Assembly: GCF_050897975.1 (NCBI RefSeq)
Contig: NZ_JBPAXY010000007.1
Coordinates: 1 to 64,000 of the forward strand
Length of the DNA: 64,000 bases
Direction: 5' to 3'
Source: Pseudooceanicola sp050897975
Lineage (GTDB): Bacteria; Pseudomonadota; Alphaproteobacteria; Rhodobacterales; Rhodobacteraceae
Part shown: piece by piece, positions 17,187 through 25,385 of the stretch
How positions within the stretch are numbered: position 1 is the first letter of the stretch
How the letters are laid out: the number at the start of each line of letters is the position of its first letter
The notes under the pieces: model-generated
Databases searched by the model: none
Told to the model about the DNA's origin: nothing
The model's input: the letters and a program-made list of their open reading frames with translations, nothing else
Made by a program: the position numbers and the translations under genes

Positions 17187-18150
17187 CGACCCCTCCGGCG
17201 GCCATGGGCAGGGCCTCGGGCAGGGCGGCTCCCTCCTCGGGCGCTGCCGCGCCCTCTTCGGGGGCGGGCATGGGGGGCAGGGCGGCGCTGCCGCCGGGCA
17301 GGATCATGCCGCCCGGCTGGCTCAGGGCTTCGGTGCCCAGGTGGCGCAGCACCCGCAGGAATTCCAGCCGTTCGTAATCCGCCGACAGGCGCACCCGCAG
17401 GCGGCCCGACTTGTCCTCGGCCACCTGGCCAACCAAGAGCCCCGCCGGGAAGACCCCGCCGTCGCCCGAACTGACCACCCGGTCGCCGGGGCGCACAAGG
17501 TCGTTGTCCTCGATGAAATCCAGCGCCGGGGCGGCGGTATTGTCGCCCATCACCATGGCGGTCTGGCCCGAGGGCTGGATCGTCACCGGCAGCCGCGAGG
17601 AGGTGTCGGTCAGCAGGATCACCCGGCTGATCTTCGCCCCAACCCCCGAGATCCGGCCCACCAGGCCGATCCCGTCCATCGCCGCCCAGCCGTCGACGAT
17701 GCCGTCGCGGGCGCCGATGTTCAGCAGCACCGACTGCCGGTAGGGCGAGCCCGCATCGGCCATCACCACCCCGGTGATATAGGTCAGCCGCGGATCCAGC
17801 TGCACGTTGTTCAGATCCAGCAGTCGGGCGTTTTCCTGTTCCAGCTGAAGCGCGGCCTCTTTCCAGGCCTTCATCTGCTGCAACTCGCGGCGCAGCTCGT
17901 TGTTCTGTTCGACGATGCGCTGGTAGCTTTGGAAATCGCGCACCAGGTTCACCGCGCCGGTCACCGGCGCCATGGCCCAGTCCATCGAGGGCATCACCCG
18001 GTCGATCACCTGGGCGCGGAAGCGTTCGACGCGCGGGCTGTCGATGCGCCAGACCAGGAAGATCGCGATCAGCAGCAGCAAGATCACGGACAGGATCAAC
18101 CGCCGGAGCGGGGTGATATAGTCCTCGTCCTGTGATCTGTCCTTGGCCAT
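17179..18150 (-). CDS. mreC: Rod shape-determining protein MreC
   Basis: A 323-residue bitopic protein: a basic N-terminus, one membrane helix (about residues 19-40), a coiled coil around 75-105 (LRRELQQMKAWKEAALQLEQ is its core) and the periplasmic double-barrel domain with ARDGIVDGWAAMDGIGLVGRI. It activates PBP2-RodA. The C-terminal 45 residues are rich in Pro, Gly, Ala and Glu (APEEGAA repeated) and probably disordered. It follows mreB after 68 bases. Confidence 0.93.
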   Translation of the reverse strand: MAKDRSQDEDYITPLRRLILSVILLLLIAIFLVWRIDSPRVERFRAQVIDRVMPSMDWAMAPVTGAVNLVRDFQSYQRIVEQNNELRRELQQMKAWKEAALQLEQENARLLDLNNVQLDPRLTYITGVVMADAGSPYRQSVLLNIGARDGIVDGWAAMDGIGLVGRISGVGAKISRVILLTDTSSRLPVTIQPSGQTAMVMGDNTAAPALDFIEDNDLVRPGDRVVSSGDGGVFPAGLLVGQVAEDKSGRLRVRLSADYERLEFLRVLRHLGTEALSQPGGMILPGGSAALPPMPAPEEGAAAPEEGAALPEALPMAAGGVDG

Positions 18151-18218
18151 ATGGACCCCCAGAAAGACAGGGAAACGGCCCGTGCGAGGCCCGTTGTCAG
18201 GTCCTCAGCTTCGGGCGC

Positions 18219-19265
18219 TCAGCTGTCGTAGTCAATCGCGTGGCGCAGCTGCTTTTCATACTCCAGCGCCTTGCCGGTGCCGAGAGCCACGCAGTTCAAG
18301 CTTTCGTCAGCGATCGACACGCCCAGGCCGGTCTGCTCGCGCAGGGCCAGGTCCAGGTCGCCCAGCAGGGCGCCGCCGCCGGTCAGCATGACGCCGCGGT
18401 CGACGATGTCGGCGGCCAGGTCCGGGGGCGTGGCCTCAAGCGCGGTCATCACCGCTTCGCAGATCTGCTGCACGGGTTCGGCCAGCGCCTCGGCCACCTG
18501 GGCCTGGGTGATCTCGGTTTCCTTGGGCACACCGTTCAGCAGGTCGCGACCGCGCACCTGCATCGAGGCGCCGCGCCCGTCGTCGGGCATCCGGGCGGTG
18601 CCGATCGAGGTCTTGATGCGCTCGGCGGTCGATTCGCCGATCAACAGGTTCTGCTGGCGGCGCAGGTAGCTGATGATCGCCTCGTCCATCCGGTCGCCGC
18701 CGACGCGGACCGAGCGGGCATAGACGATGTCGCCCAGCGACAGAACGGCCACCTCGGTGGTGCCGCCGCCGATGTCGACAACCATGTTGCCGGTGGGGTC
18801 GGTGATGGGCATCCCGGCGCCGATGGCCGCCGCGATGGGTTCGGCGATCAGGCCCGCACGGCGGGCCCCGGCCGACAGGACCGACTGGCGGATCGCGCGT
18901 TTCTCAACCGGGGTGGCGCCATGGGGGACGCAGACGATGATCTTCGGCTTCGAGAAGGTAGACCGCTTGTGTACCTTGCGGATGAAGTGCTTGATCATCT
19001 CTTCGGCGACGTCGAAATCGGCGATCACGCCTTCGCGCATCGGGCGGATGGCCTCGATGCTGCCCGGCGTCCGGCCCAGCATCAGCTTGGCATCCTCGCC
19101 CACGGCCAGCACCTTCTTCACGCCGTCCTTGACGTGATAGGCGACCACCGAGGGTTCGGACAGGATCACGCCGCGGCCCTTCACGTAGACCAGCGTATTC
19201 GCCGTGCCGAGGTCGATCGCCATGTCCGAGGAGAAGAGCCCCGGCATCTTGTCAAAAATTCCCAT
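18219..19265 (-). CDS. mreB: Actin-like rod shape-determining protein MreB
   Basis: A 348-residue bacterial actin that forms membrane filaments guiding elongation. The N-terminal amphipathic segment GIFDKMPGLF is a typical membrane anchor. Phosphate-1 motif DLGTANTLVY (about residues 18-27) and phosphate-2 motif VDIGGGTTEVA (about 160-170) are present. The ATG at 19265 gives the conserved MGIF start; the open frame continues upstream without similarity. It heads the five-gene rod operon. Confidence 0.96.
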   Translation of the reverse strand: MGIFDKMPGLFSSDMAIDLGTANTLVYVKGRGVILSEPSVVAYHVKDGVKKVLAVGEDAKLMLGRTPGSIEAIRPMREGVIADFDVAEEMIKHFIRKVHKRSTFSKPKIIVCVPHGATPVEKRAIRQSVLSAGARRAGLIAEPIAAAIGAGMPITDPTGNMVVDIGGGTTEVAVLSLGDIVYARSVRVGGDRMDEAIISYLRRQQNLLIGESTAERIKTSIGTARMPDDGRGASMQVRGRDLLNGVPKETEITQAQVAEALAEPVQQICEAVMTALEATPPDLAADIVDRGVMLTGGGALLGDLDLALREQTGLGVSIADESLNCVALGTGKALEYEKQLRHAIDYDS

Positions 19266-19495
19266 GTCGCGTCCCGATAGTGATGGCCCCGCAGGAGTCA
19301 CGCCCCCGGCGACGTCCTGATCGTTCGCCCTTATATTCAGTGCCGGGGCGCGTGGAAAGGGGCGCCCCTGCACGAATAAGCGCCATTTTGCCGTGTCTAC
19401 CCATCATCTCGTCGTGATGCCCGCGAAGGCGGCGCCGGGGTCCGGCGGGGCGCGCCGGGGATTGCCGTGCGGCGGGCCGCGTCGTATCGGGGGAC

Positions 19496-20278
19496 ATGCT
19501 GTCCTATCAACACATCTACCACGCCGGAAATGCCGCCGACCTGCACAAGCACGCCCTGCTGGCGGCGATGCTGGCGCGGCTGACGGAAAAACCCAAGCCG
19601 CTGAGCTATCTGGAAACCCATTCGGGCCGCGCCCTTTACGATCTGGACAGTGCCGAGGCGCTGAAGACCGGCGAGGCGGCGGCGGGGGTGGGCCGTTTGG
19701 CGGCGCGCCTGCCCGCCGATCATCCCTATCGCCAGGTGCTGGCGCGGGTGCGCGCGGCCCATGGGGCGCGGGCCTATCCCGGCTCGCCCCTGATCGCGGC
19801 CGAGTTGCTGCGCGCGGGCGACAGCCTGCACCTGGCAGAGCTGCACCCCCAGGAAGGCGCCGCCCTGCGCGCCGCCATGGGGCGCCGGGCCCGGGTGCAT
19901 CTTCAGGACGGCTATGAGATGGCCCTGTCGATCTGCCCGCCAGAGCCGCGCCGGGGCCTGCTGCTGGTGGATCCCGCCTATGAGGTGAAGGGCGAATACG
20001 ACCGCATGGCGGATTTCGTGAAAAAGCTGCACCGGGTCTGGAACGTAGGCGTGGTGGCGATCTGGTATCCGATCCTGCGCGACGCCCGCCATGCGCCCAT
20101 GCTGCGCGCGCTGGAGGGGTTGGACCTGCCCAAGGTGCTGAAAAGCGAGGTGCGCTTTCCCCCTGCCCGCGAAGGGCACGGCATGGTCGGCTCGGGGATG
20201 TTCGTGGTGAACACGCCCTTCGGCACCGAGGAAGAGGCCGCCCGGCTGACGGCGCTTTTCGCAGAGGCGGCGGGATGA
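19496..20278 (+). CDS. rlmJ: 23S rRNA (adenine-2030-N6)-methyltransferase
   Basis: A 260-residue SAM-dependent methyltransferase that modifies A2030 of 23S rRNA. The N-terminal MLSYQHIYHAGNAADLHKH is nearly diagnostic of RlmJ. The motif IV, DPPY in the E. coli enzyme, reads DPAYE here (about residues 160-164), a conservative but notable change. The C-terminus GMVGSGMFVVNTPFG is typical. It overlaps the next gene by four bases (ATGA). Confidence 0.9.
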   Translation: MLSYQHIYHAGNAADLHKHALLAAMLARLTEKPKPLSYLETHSGRALYDLDSAEALKTGEAAAGVGRLAARLPADHPYRQVLARVRAAHGARAYPGSPLIAAELLRAGDSLHLAELHPQEGAALRAAMGRRARVHLQDGYEMALSICPPEPRRGLLLVDPAYEVKGEYDRMADFVKKLHRVWNVGVVAIWYPILRDARHAPMLRALEGLDLPKVLKSEVRFPPAREGHGMVGSGMFVVNTPFGTEEEAARLTALFAEAAG

Positions 20279-20847
20279 GTGGCGACGGGATAACGGGTGA
20301 CGGGTGTAGCGAGCTGGAGAAGTTCCGCGCGGGCAGCACCTGGTACGACGGCATGGATCCCGAGATCGACGCCCTGCGCGCCCCTGCTCGGCGCGCCTGC
20401 TGGGCGCATAACACCCTGGATCCCGACGCGCGCGGCGCCATGGCGCCCGCGCTGCGCGACCTGCTGGGCGCTGCCGAGGGGGCCTTTCTGGAGGCGCCCT
20501 TTCACTGTGCCTACGGGTTCAACCTGTATCTGGCGCCCGGGGTCTACATGAACAGCGGCTGCGTGGTGCTGGACTGCGCCGAGGTGCGCATCGGCGCCCG
20601 CACCATGCTGGGTCCGCAGGTGAAGCTGCTGTGCCCCGAACACCACCACGACCCGCAGTTGCGCGGCGCGGGGCAAGAGATCGCCCGGCCCATCACCCTG
20701 GGCGCCGATGTCTGGATCGGCGCCGGGGCCATCGTGCTGGGGGGCGTGACCATCGGCGACGGGGCCATCGTGGCCGCAGGGGCCGTGGTCACCCGCGACG
20801 TGGCCCCGGGGGCCAAGGTCGCGGGGGTGCCGGCGCGGGTGATGTGA
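20275..20847 (+). CDS. Maltose/galactoside O-acetyltransferase family protein
   Basis: A 190-residue left-handed beta-helix acetyltransferase of the LacA/Maa/NodL type. The N-terminal mac-like segment is FRAGSTWYDGMDPEIDALR. The hexapeptide repeats run from about residue 95 (IGARTMLGPQVKL, then LGADVWIGAGAIVLGGVTI). The conserved catalytic His lies in CPEHHHDP (about 119-126). By family it acetylates a sugar hydroxyl using acetyl-CoA. It is coupled to rlmJ, a link of no obvious functional meaning. Confidence 0.82.
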   Translation: MSGDGITGDGCSELEKFRAGSTWYDGMDPEIDALRAPARRACWAHNTLDPDARGAMAPALRDLLGAAEGAFLEAPFHCAYGFNLYLAPGVYMNSGCVVLDCAEVRIGARTMLGPQVKLLCPEHHHDPQLRGAGQEIARPITLGADVWIGAGAIVLGGVTIGDGAIVAAGAVVTRDVAPGAKVAGVPARVM

Positions 20848-20862
20848 CCGCGCGGGCCTGTC

Positions 20863-21258
20863 TCAGGCCCCGGCGGGGGCATCCACGGGGCGCGCCTTGC
20901 CTGCGTCATCCACGGCGACCATGGTGAACTTCGCCTCGGTCACATGCTCGCGCAGGGCGGAATAGGCGCGCCGGGCCCAGACCTCGATGCGGATCACCAT
21001 CGAGGTGCGCCCGACATGGTCGACGGCGGTGTAGACACACAGGGTATCCCCCACCTTCACCGGCTTCTTGAAGATGATCTGATCGGCGGCGATGGTCACC
21101 GTGCGGCCATTGCAACGCTCATTGGCGCGGATCGCCGCGGCCAGGTCCATCTGGCTCATCACCCAACCGCCGAAGATGTCGCCCGCGGCGTTGGTATCGG
21201 CGGGCATGGCCAGGGTTCTGAGGGTCAGATCCATTCCCTCGGGGGTGTGTTGCGGCAT
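20863..21258 (-). CDS. Acyl-CoA thioesterase, YciA-like hotdog fold
   Basis: A 131-residue hotdog thioesterase hydrolysing acyl-CoA. The motif PADTNAAGDIFGGWVMSQMDLAAA (positions about 19-42; catalytic Asp and the hotdog helix) and VKVGDTLCVYTAV are typical of the YciA/Acot branch. I chose the ATG at 21258 because the sequence MPQHTPEG... then aligns with the family length. It converges with the acetyltransferase gene. Confidence 0.85.
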   Translation of the reverse strand: MPQHTPEGMDLTLRTLAMPADTNAAGDIFGGWVMSQMDLAAAIRANERCNGRTVTIAADQIIFKKPVKVGDTLCVYTAVDHVGRTSMVIRIEVWARRAYSALREHVTEAKFTMVAVDDAGKARPVDAPAGA

Positions 21259-21508
21259 CTCGGGCCTCCGTTGTTGCGCTCCCCTCGTTTCAGATAGGGG
21301 CTGGGCGCCGGGGCGTACAGGGCGCATCGGTGCAGAGGGGCTATGCGCCAGATGATCGGCAAGCCTTGGAAAACGCAAGGTTTCTCGGCAGTCTATCAAG
21401 GGGGCACGCGGGGCGGGCGCCTGCCGGGGCCGGGGCTGCGGACGTTTTCCGGTGGTGCTGCGGGGTGGGCGCGCTATCTTCCGGCGCAGAGCACCGAAAG
21501 GATGGGGC

Positions 21509-22471
21509 ATGAGCGGACTTCTGGCACTTCTCGACGATGTGGCGGCGATCGCCAAGGTGGCGGCCTCGTCGGTGGACGACGTGGTGGGGCAGGCGGTGAA
21601 GGCCTCGACCAAGGCCACCGGCGCGCTGATCGACGATGCGGCGGTGACGCCGAAATACGTCCAAGGCTTCTCGGCCGAGCGCGAATTGCCCATCGTGTGG
21701 AAGATCGCCCGCGGGTCGCTGTTCAACAAGCTGGTGCTGCTCTTGCCGGTGGCGCTGCTGCTGGCGGCCTTCGCGCCGATGCTGATCTATCCGCTGCTGA
21801 TGATCGGCGGGGGATATCTGTCGTTCGAGGGCGCCGAGAAGATCTGGCACGTCCTCAGCCCGGCGCACCACGATGTCGCCGAACAGGTCGAGAAGAAGAC
21901 CCATGGCGAGATCGGCCTAGAAGAGCAGAAGGTGCAGGGCGCCATCAAGACGGATTTCATCCTGTCGGCCGAGATCATGACCATCACCCTGTCGGCCCTG
22001 CCGCCCGATCTGACCTTCTGGATGGAGGCCGGGGCGCTGGCGGTGGCGGGGGTGATCATCACGCTGGTGGTCTATGGCGCCGTGGCGGTGATCGTGAAGG
22101 CCGATGACCTGGGTCTGCTGATGGCCTCTTCCGGGCGGTTGGGGGTGACCCGCTGGCTGGGCCGGATGATCGTGCGCGGGATGCCGGCGCTGCTGCGGCT
22201 GCTGACCATCGTCGGCACGGCGGCGATGATCTGGGTCGGCGGGTCGATCATCGTGCACGGGCTGCACGAGTTGGGCTGGCACTGGCCCTATGACACGATT
22301 CACCACCTGGCCCTGGGCGCGGCCGCGGGCGTGCCCGAGGGCTGGCAGGGGGCCACCGAATGGGGGGCGACCGCCGCGCTGGACGGGGTGGTGGGCCTCT
22401 TGGTCGGCGCCGTGGTGGTGATGGCCTGGAGCGCCGTCTCGCCCCTCTTCCGTCCCCGGGCGGCGCATTGA
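21509..22471 (+). CDS. DUF808 family inner-membrane protein (YedI-like)
   Basis: A 320-residue membrane protein. The start MSGLLALLDDVAAIAKVAA and the block AVTPKYVQGFSAERELPIVWKIA are the signature of the DUF808/YedI family. About six hydrophobic segments follow. The function of the family is unknown. The ATG at 21509 lies inside a longer open frame; it follows AAAGGATGGGGC, which can serve as ribosome binding site. It overlaps the next gene. Confidence 0.88.
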   Translation: MSGLLALLDDVAAIAKVAASSVDDVVGQAVKASTKATGALIDDAAVTPKYVQGFSAERELPIVWKIARGSLFNKLVLLLPVALLLAAFAPMLIYPLLMIGGGYLSFEGAEKIWHVLSPAHHDVAEQVEKKTHGEIGLEEQKVQGAIKTDFILSAEIMTITLSALPPDLTFWMEAGALAVAGVIITLVVYGAVAVIVKADDLGLLMASSGRLGVTRWLGRMIVRGMPALLRLLTIVGTAAMIWVGGSIIVHGLHELGWHWPYDTIHHLALGAAAGVPEGWQGATEWGATAALDGVVGLLVGAVVVMAWSAVSPLFRPRAAH

Positions 22472-23112
22472 CCGCGCCGGTCACGCTGACCCCCGCCGCC
22501 CTGGCGGCAGAGGTGGCGGCCCGGGCCGAGGCGCGCGATGCGCGGCTGATCCTGGCCCTGGCCGGGCCGCCCGGCGCGGGCAAGTCGACCATCGTCGAGC
22601 CCCTGCGCGATAGCCTGCGGGCGCGCGGGCTGGCGACCGAGATCCTGCCGATGGACGGCTTTCACTACGACAATGCGGTGCTGGAGGCGCGCGGGCTGCG
22701 GCCCCGCAAGGGGGCGCCCGAGACCTTCGATACCGACGGCTTCGCCCGCACCCTGGCCGCCCTGGCCGCGCCCGGGGCAGGCGATGTCACGGTGCCGGTC
22801 TTCGATCGGGCGCTGGACCTGTCGCGCGGCTCGGCCCGGATCATCGCGGCGCAGACCCGGGTTCTGCTGGTCGAGGGCAACTACCTGCTGCTGAACCGCG
22901 CCCCCTGGGACGCGCTGCGCCCGGTCTTTGACCTGACCGTCGCCCTGTCCTGCCCGCTGCCGGTGCTGGAGGCGCGGCTGATGCGCCGCTGGCTGGACCT
23001 GGGCCTGCCCGAGGCCGAGGCGCGGGCCAAGGTGGCGGGCAACGACCTGCCCAATGCCCGCGTGGTGATCGAAAAGAGCGCCCCGGCCGAGTTCCGCGTC
23101 GTCACCGGCTGA
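22468..23112 (+). CDS. P-loop nucleoside/pantothenate-type kinase
   Basis: A 214-residue kinase of the uridine kinase/PanK-like P-loop family. Walker A is AGPPGAGKST (about residues 32-41), then LPMDGFHYDNAVL (about 63-75; substrate Asp and Phe-His) and VLLVEGNYLLLN. The likely start is a TTG at 22468 overlapping the DUF808 stop (TTGA); no ATG is present in the right region. Substrate unknown: related proteins act on nucleosides, pantothenate or fructose. Start choice is moderately sure. Confidence 0.72.
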   Translation: MTAPVTLTPAALAAEVAARAEARDARLILALAGPPGAGKSTIVEPLRDSLRARGLATEILPMDGFHYDNAVLEARGLRPRKGAPETFDTDGFARTLAALAAPGAGDVTVPVFDRALDLSRGSARIIAAQTRVLLVEGNYLLLNRAPWDALRPVFDLTVALSCPLPVLEARLMRRWLDLGLPEAEARAKVAGNDLPNARVVIEKSAPAEFRVVTG

Positions 23113-23413
23113 GGGGCCACCGGCCCTTGGGGCGCGGCCTGCGCAACTTTCACACCAGGGCGCGGCTTGCGCGCCACAGTTGCGCAAATTCGCAATCCCG
23201 CCCCTGCGCAATTCGTTGCCGAATGGATGCCCCGCCTGAGAAGGGCTGCGCAGGGTTGCAGCAGAGGGATCCGAACGGTGGCGAGTGCCCTGTTTCTTCG
23301 GTCTCGGGTTTCCCTGTCTGCTTGCGCGCTGATCGTTCCGGCGGGTCGCACCGCCCGGAGGGTCAGCGCGCAGCCCATCTGTCGGCCCTGCCGCAGACCC
23401 GGCGGGCCCAAGG
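23113..23413. other. Gap between convergent kinase and leuA genes
   Basis: No gene is seen. Three copies of TGCGCAA (23140, 23181, 23205) lie within 75 bases in the first third, one of them as the palindrome TTGCGCAA. The rest is GC-rich without clear structure. Confidence 0.4.
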
Positions 23414-23444
23414 AAAAAGCCCCGGACGCGCGGTCCGGGGCTTT
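23414..23444 (-). terminator. Rho-independent terminator after leuA
   Basis: AAAGCCCCGGAC (23416-23427) pairs perfectly with GTCCGGGGCTTT (23433-23444) over 12 bp with a 5-nt loop. On the minus strand it is followed by a T run. It lies 30 bases after the leuA stop. Confidence 0.85.
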
Positions 23445-23473
23445 CGTCTGTCGCGACAAGGGCTGCTGCGGGG

Positions 23474-25054
23474 TCAGCCCGCGTCCTTGTAGTTGATCTC
23501 GCGCGTGTCGGCCCCGGCGCCCACCTTCGAGCGGCGCACGATCAGCCGGTTCAGCGCGTGGATATAGGCCTTCACGCTGGCCACCACGGTGTCGGTATCG
23601 GCGTTCGAGCCGGTGACGATGCGGCCTTCCTCGTTCAGGCGGACCGAAACGGTGGCCTGGGCGTCGGTGCCCTTGGTCACGGCGCTGACCTGGTACAGCT
23701 CCAGCTTGGCGTCATGCGGGAAGATTTCCTTCACCGCGTTGAAGGCCGCGTCGACCGGGCCGTCGCCGGTGGTCTTGGCGGTCTTTTCCACGCCGTCGAC
23801 GATCATCGTCATGTCGGCCGACTGGCCGCCGGTGCCGCAGACCACCACGAGGTCCTTCAGCTGAAGGTGATCCGGCGTGGCATCGTCGGAGACGCGGACC
23901 AGGGCCAGGATGTCGTCGTCATAGACTTCCTTCTTGCGGTCGGCGAGGTCCTTGAACCGGGTGAAGATGTCCATCAGCTGGTTGTCGGCCACTTCGACGC
24001 CAAGCTGGCGCAGCTTGTCCTTCAGCGCGGCCCGGCCCGAGTGCTTGCCCATCACCAGGTTGGTGGCGGCCAGGCCCACATCCTCGGGGCGCATGATCTC
24101 GAAGGTCTCGGCGTTCTTCAGCATCCCGTCCTGGTGGATGCCCGATTCGTGCGCGAAGGCGTTCTTGCCGACGATGGCCTTGTTGAACTGCACCGGGAAA
24201 CCCGAGACAGCCGAGACGCGGCGCGAGATGTTCATGATCTTGGTGCTGTCCACGCCGGTGGTGTAGGGCATCACGTCATGGCGCACCTTCAGGGCCATCA
24301 CCACCTCTTCCAGGGCGGTGTTGCCGGCGCGTTCGCCCAACCCGTTGATCGTGCATTCGATCTGCCGCGCGCCCGCCTCGACGGCCGCCAGGCTGTTGGC
24401 CGTCGCCATGCCAAGGTCGTTGTGGCAATGGGTGGCAAAGATCACCTCATCGGCGCCCGGCACGCGTTCCAGCAGCATCCGGATGATGTCGGCGGATTCG
24501 CGCGGCGTGGTGTAGCCGACGGTGTCGGGGATGTTGATGGTGGTGGCCCCGGCCTTGATGGCGATCTCGACCACGCGGCAGAGATAGTCATGCTCGGTGC
24601 GGATCGCGTCCATCGGCGACCATTGCACGTTGTCGCAAAGGTTGCGGGCATGGGTCACCGTCTCGTGGATCCGCTCGGCCATCTCGTCCATCGACAGGTT
24701 GGGAATGGCGCGGTGCAGGGGCGAGGTGCCGATGAAGGTATGGATCCGCGGCGAGCGGGCGTGTTTCACGGCCTCCCAGCAGCGGTCGATATCCTTGAAA
24801 TTGGCGCGGCTCAGGCCGCAGATCGTCGAGTTGACCGCGTTCTTGGCGATCTCGCTGACGGCGTTGAAATCGCCTTCGGAAGCGATCGGGAAGCCCGCCT
24901 CGATGATGTCCACGCCCATCTCGTCCAGAAGCTGGGCAATCTCCAGCTTTTCCTCGTGGGACATGGTCGCGCCGGGCGATTGTTCGCCGTCACGAAGGGT
25001 GGTGTCGAAGATAAGCACGCGACCTGCGTCGCTGGGCATAATGGTGGAAGTCAT
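23474..25054 (-). CDS. leuA: 2-isopropylmalate synthase
   Basis: LeuA condenses acetyl-CoA and 2-ketoisovalerate, the first step of leucine synthesis. The 526-residue protein has the catalytic barrel with DTTLRDGEQSPG (about residues 17-28) and the metal-binding HCHND (about 206-210), and a C-terminal LeuA dimer domain (from about 390) that binds leucine for feedback inhibition. The ATG at 25054 follows AAGAGAG. A leucine-rich leader peptide and hairpins lie immediately upstream (25086-25222), so attenuation by leucyl-tRNA charging is likely. Confidence 0.95.
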   Translation of the reverse strand: MTSTIMPSDAGRVLIFDTTLRDGEQSPGATMSHEEKLEIAQLLDEMGVDIIEAGFPIASEGDFNAVSEIAKNAVNSTICGLSRANFKDIDRCWEAVKHARSPRIHTFIGTSPLHRAIPNLSMDEMAERIHETVTHARNLCDNVQWSPMDAIRTEHDYLCRVVEIAIKAGATTINIPDTVGYTTPRESADIIRMLLERVPGADEVIFATHCHNDLGMATANSLAAVEAGARQIECTINGLGERAGNTALEEVVMALKVRHDVMPYTTGVDSTKIMNISRRVSAVSGFPVQFNKAIVGKNAFAHESGIHQDGMLKNAETFEIMRPEDVGLAATNLVMGKHSGRAALKDKLRQLGVEVADNQLMDIFTRFKDLADRKKEVYDDDILALVRVSDDATPDHLQLKDLVVVCGTGGQSADMTMIVDGVEKTAKTTGDGPVDAAFNAVKEIFPHDAKLELYQVSAVTKGTDAQATVSVRLNEEGRIVTGSNADTDTVVASVKAYIHALNRLIVRRSKVGAGADTREINYKDAG

Positions 25055-25085
25055 TGGAATCTCTCTTTCATTCTCCTGAAGCCTC

Positions 25086-25139
25086 GGCGCGAAAGGCATG
25101 TCCTCTGAGCACGTCGCGCCAAACGGGCACGCTCAGAGG
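25086..25139 (-). promoter_or_regulatory. Candidate leuA attenuator: two mutually exclusive hairpins
   Basis: Pairing 1: CCTCTGAGC (25102-25110) with GCTCAGAGG (25131-25139), nine perfect pairs that begin inside the leader peptide's last codons. Pairing 2: GGCGCGA (25086-25092) with TCGCGCC (25114-25120), seven perfect pairs. The segments interleave, so both cannot form as simple hairpins at once. A ribosome stalled on the Leu codons would cover or release the first arm. No clear T run follows pairing 2, so the switch might act on translation or Rho rather than as an intrinsic terminator. Confidence 0.6.
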
Positions 25140-25222
25140 CGGAGTAGGAGAAGCAGACCGGCACGCAGAGCGGCGCCCGAAAGGGGGCGCGCAGCAGCGG
25201 GGATATGGGCCTGGGTCATCAT
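25133..25222 (-). CDS. leuL: leuA leader peptide (Leu-rich, 29 codons)
   Basis: A short open frame ending 78 bases before leuA. It reads MMTQAHIPAAARPLSGAA, then LRAGLLLLLRL and stop. Five Leu codons stand in a row (CTG CTT CTC CTA CTC) followed by Arg and Leu, eight Leu in 29 residues. CTA is a rare codon in such a GC-rich genome. An AAGGAAG ribosome binding site lies 5-11 bases before the first ATG. The stop codon lies inside the first arm of the hairpin system. This is the classical layout of an amino-acid attenuator leader. The peptide itself probably has no other role. Confidence 0.75.
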   Translation of the reverse strand: MMTQAHIPAAARPLSGAALRAGLLLLLRL

Positions 25223-25385
25223 GCGACTTCCTTAGCGGAAGAGCCGGGGCTTGGGAAGGGCAAAACCACGGTTGCGCCCCGCCCATTGGTTGAGAGATCA
25301 TCGGATCCGCCCCGCCGGGGCCTTGCCGCGCTGCGGCGAAAGACCGGGGCAGGGGGCGGATCCGGGCCCGGAAAGGGACCCCGGG

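Noticed and set aside
18170..18200. Imperfect hairpin between mreB and mreC
   Set aside because: Short stem with a bulge and no T run; mreB and mreC are expected to be co-transcribed.
25068..25301. 77-residue frame overlapping the leuA leader region
   Set aside because: Wrong frame relative to the leader peptide and its Leu run; Pro/Arg/Ser-rich and without a ribosome binding site.
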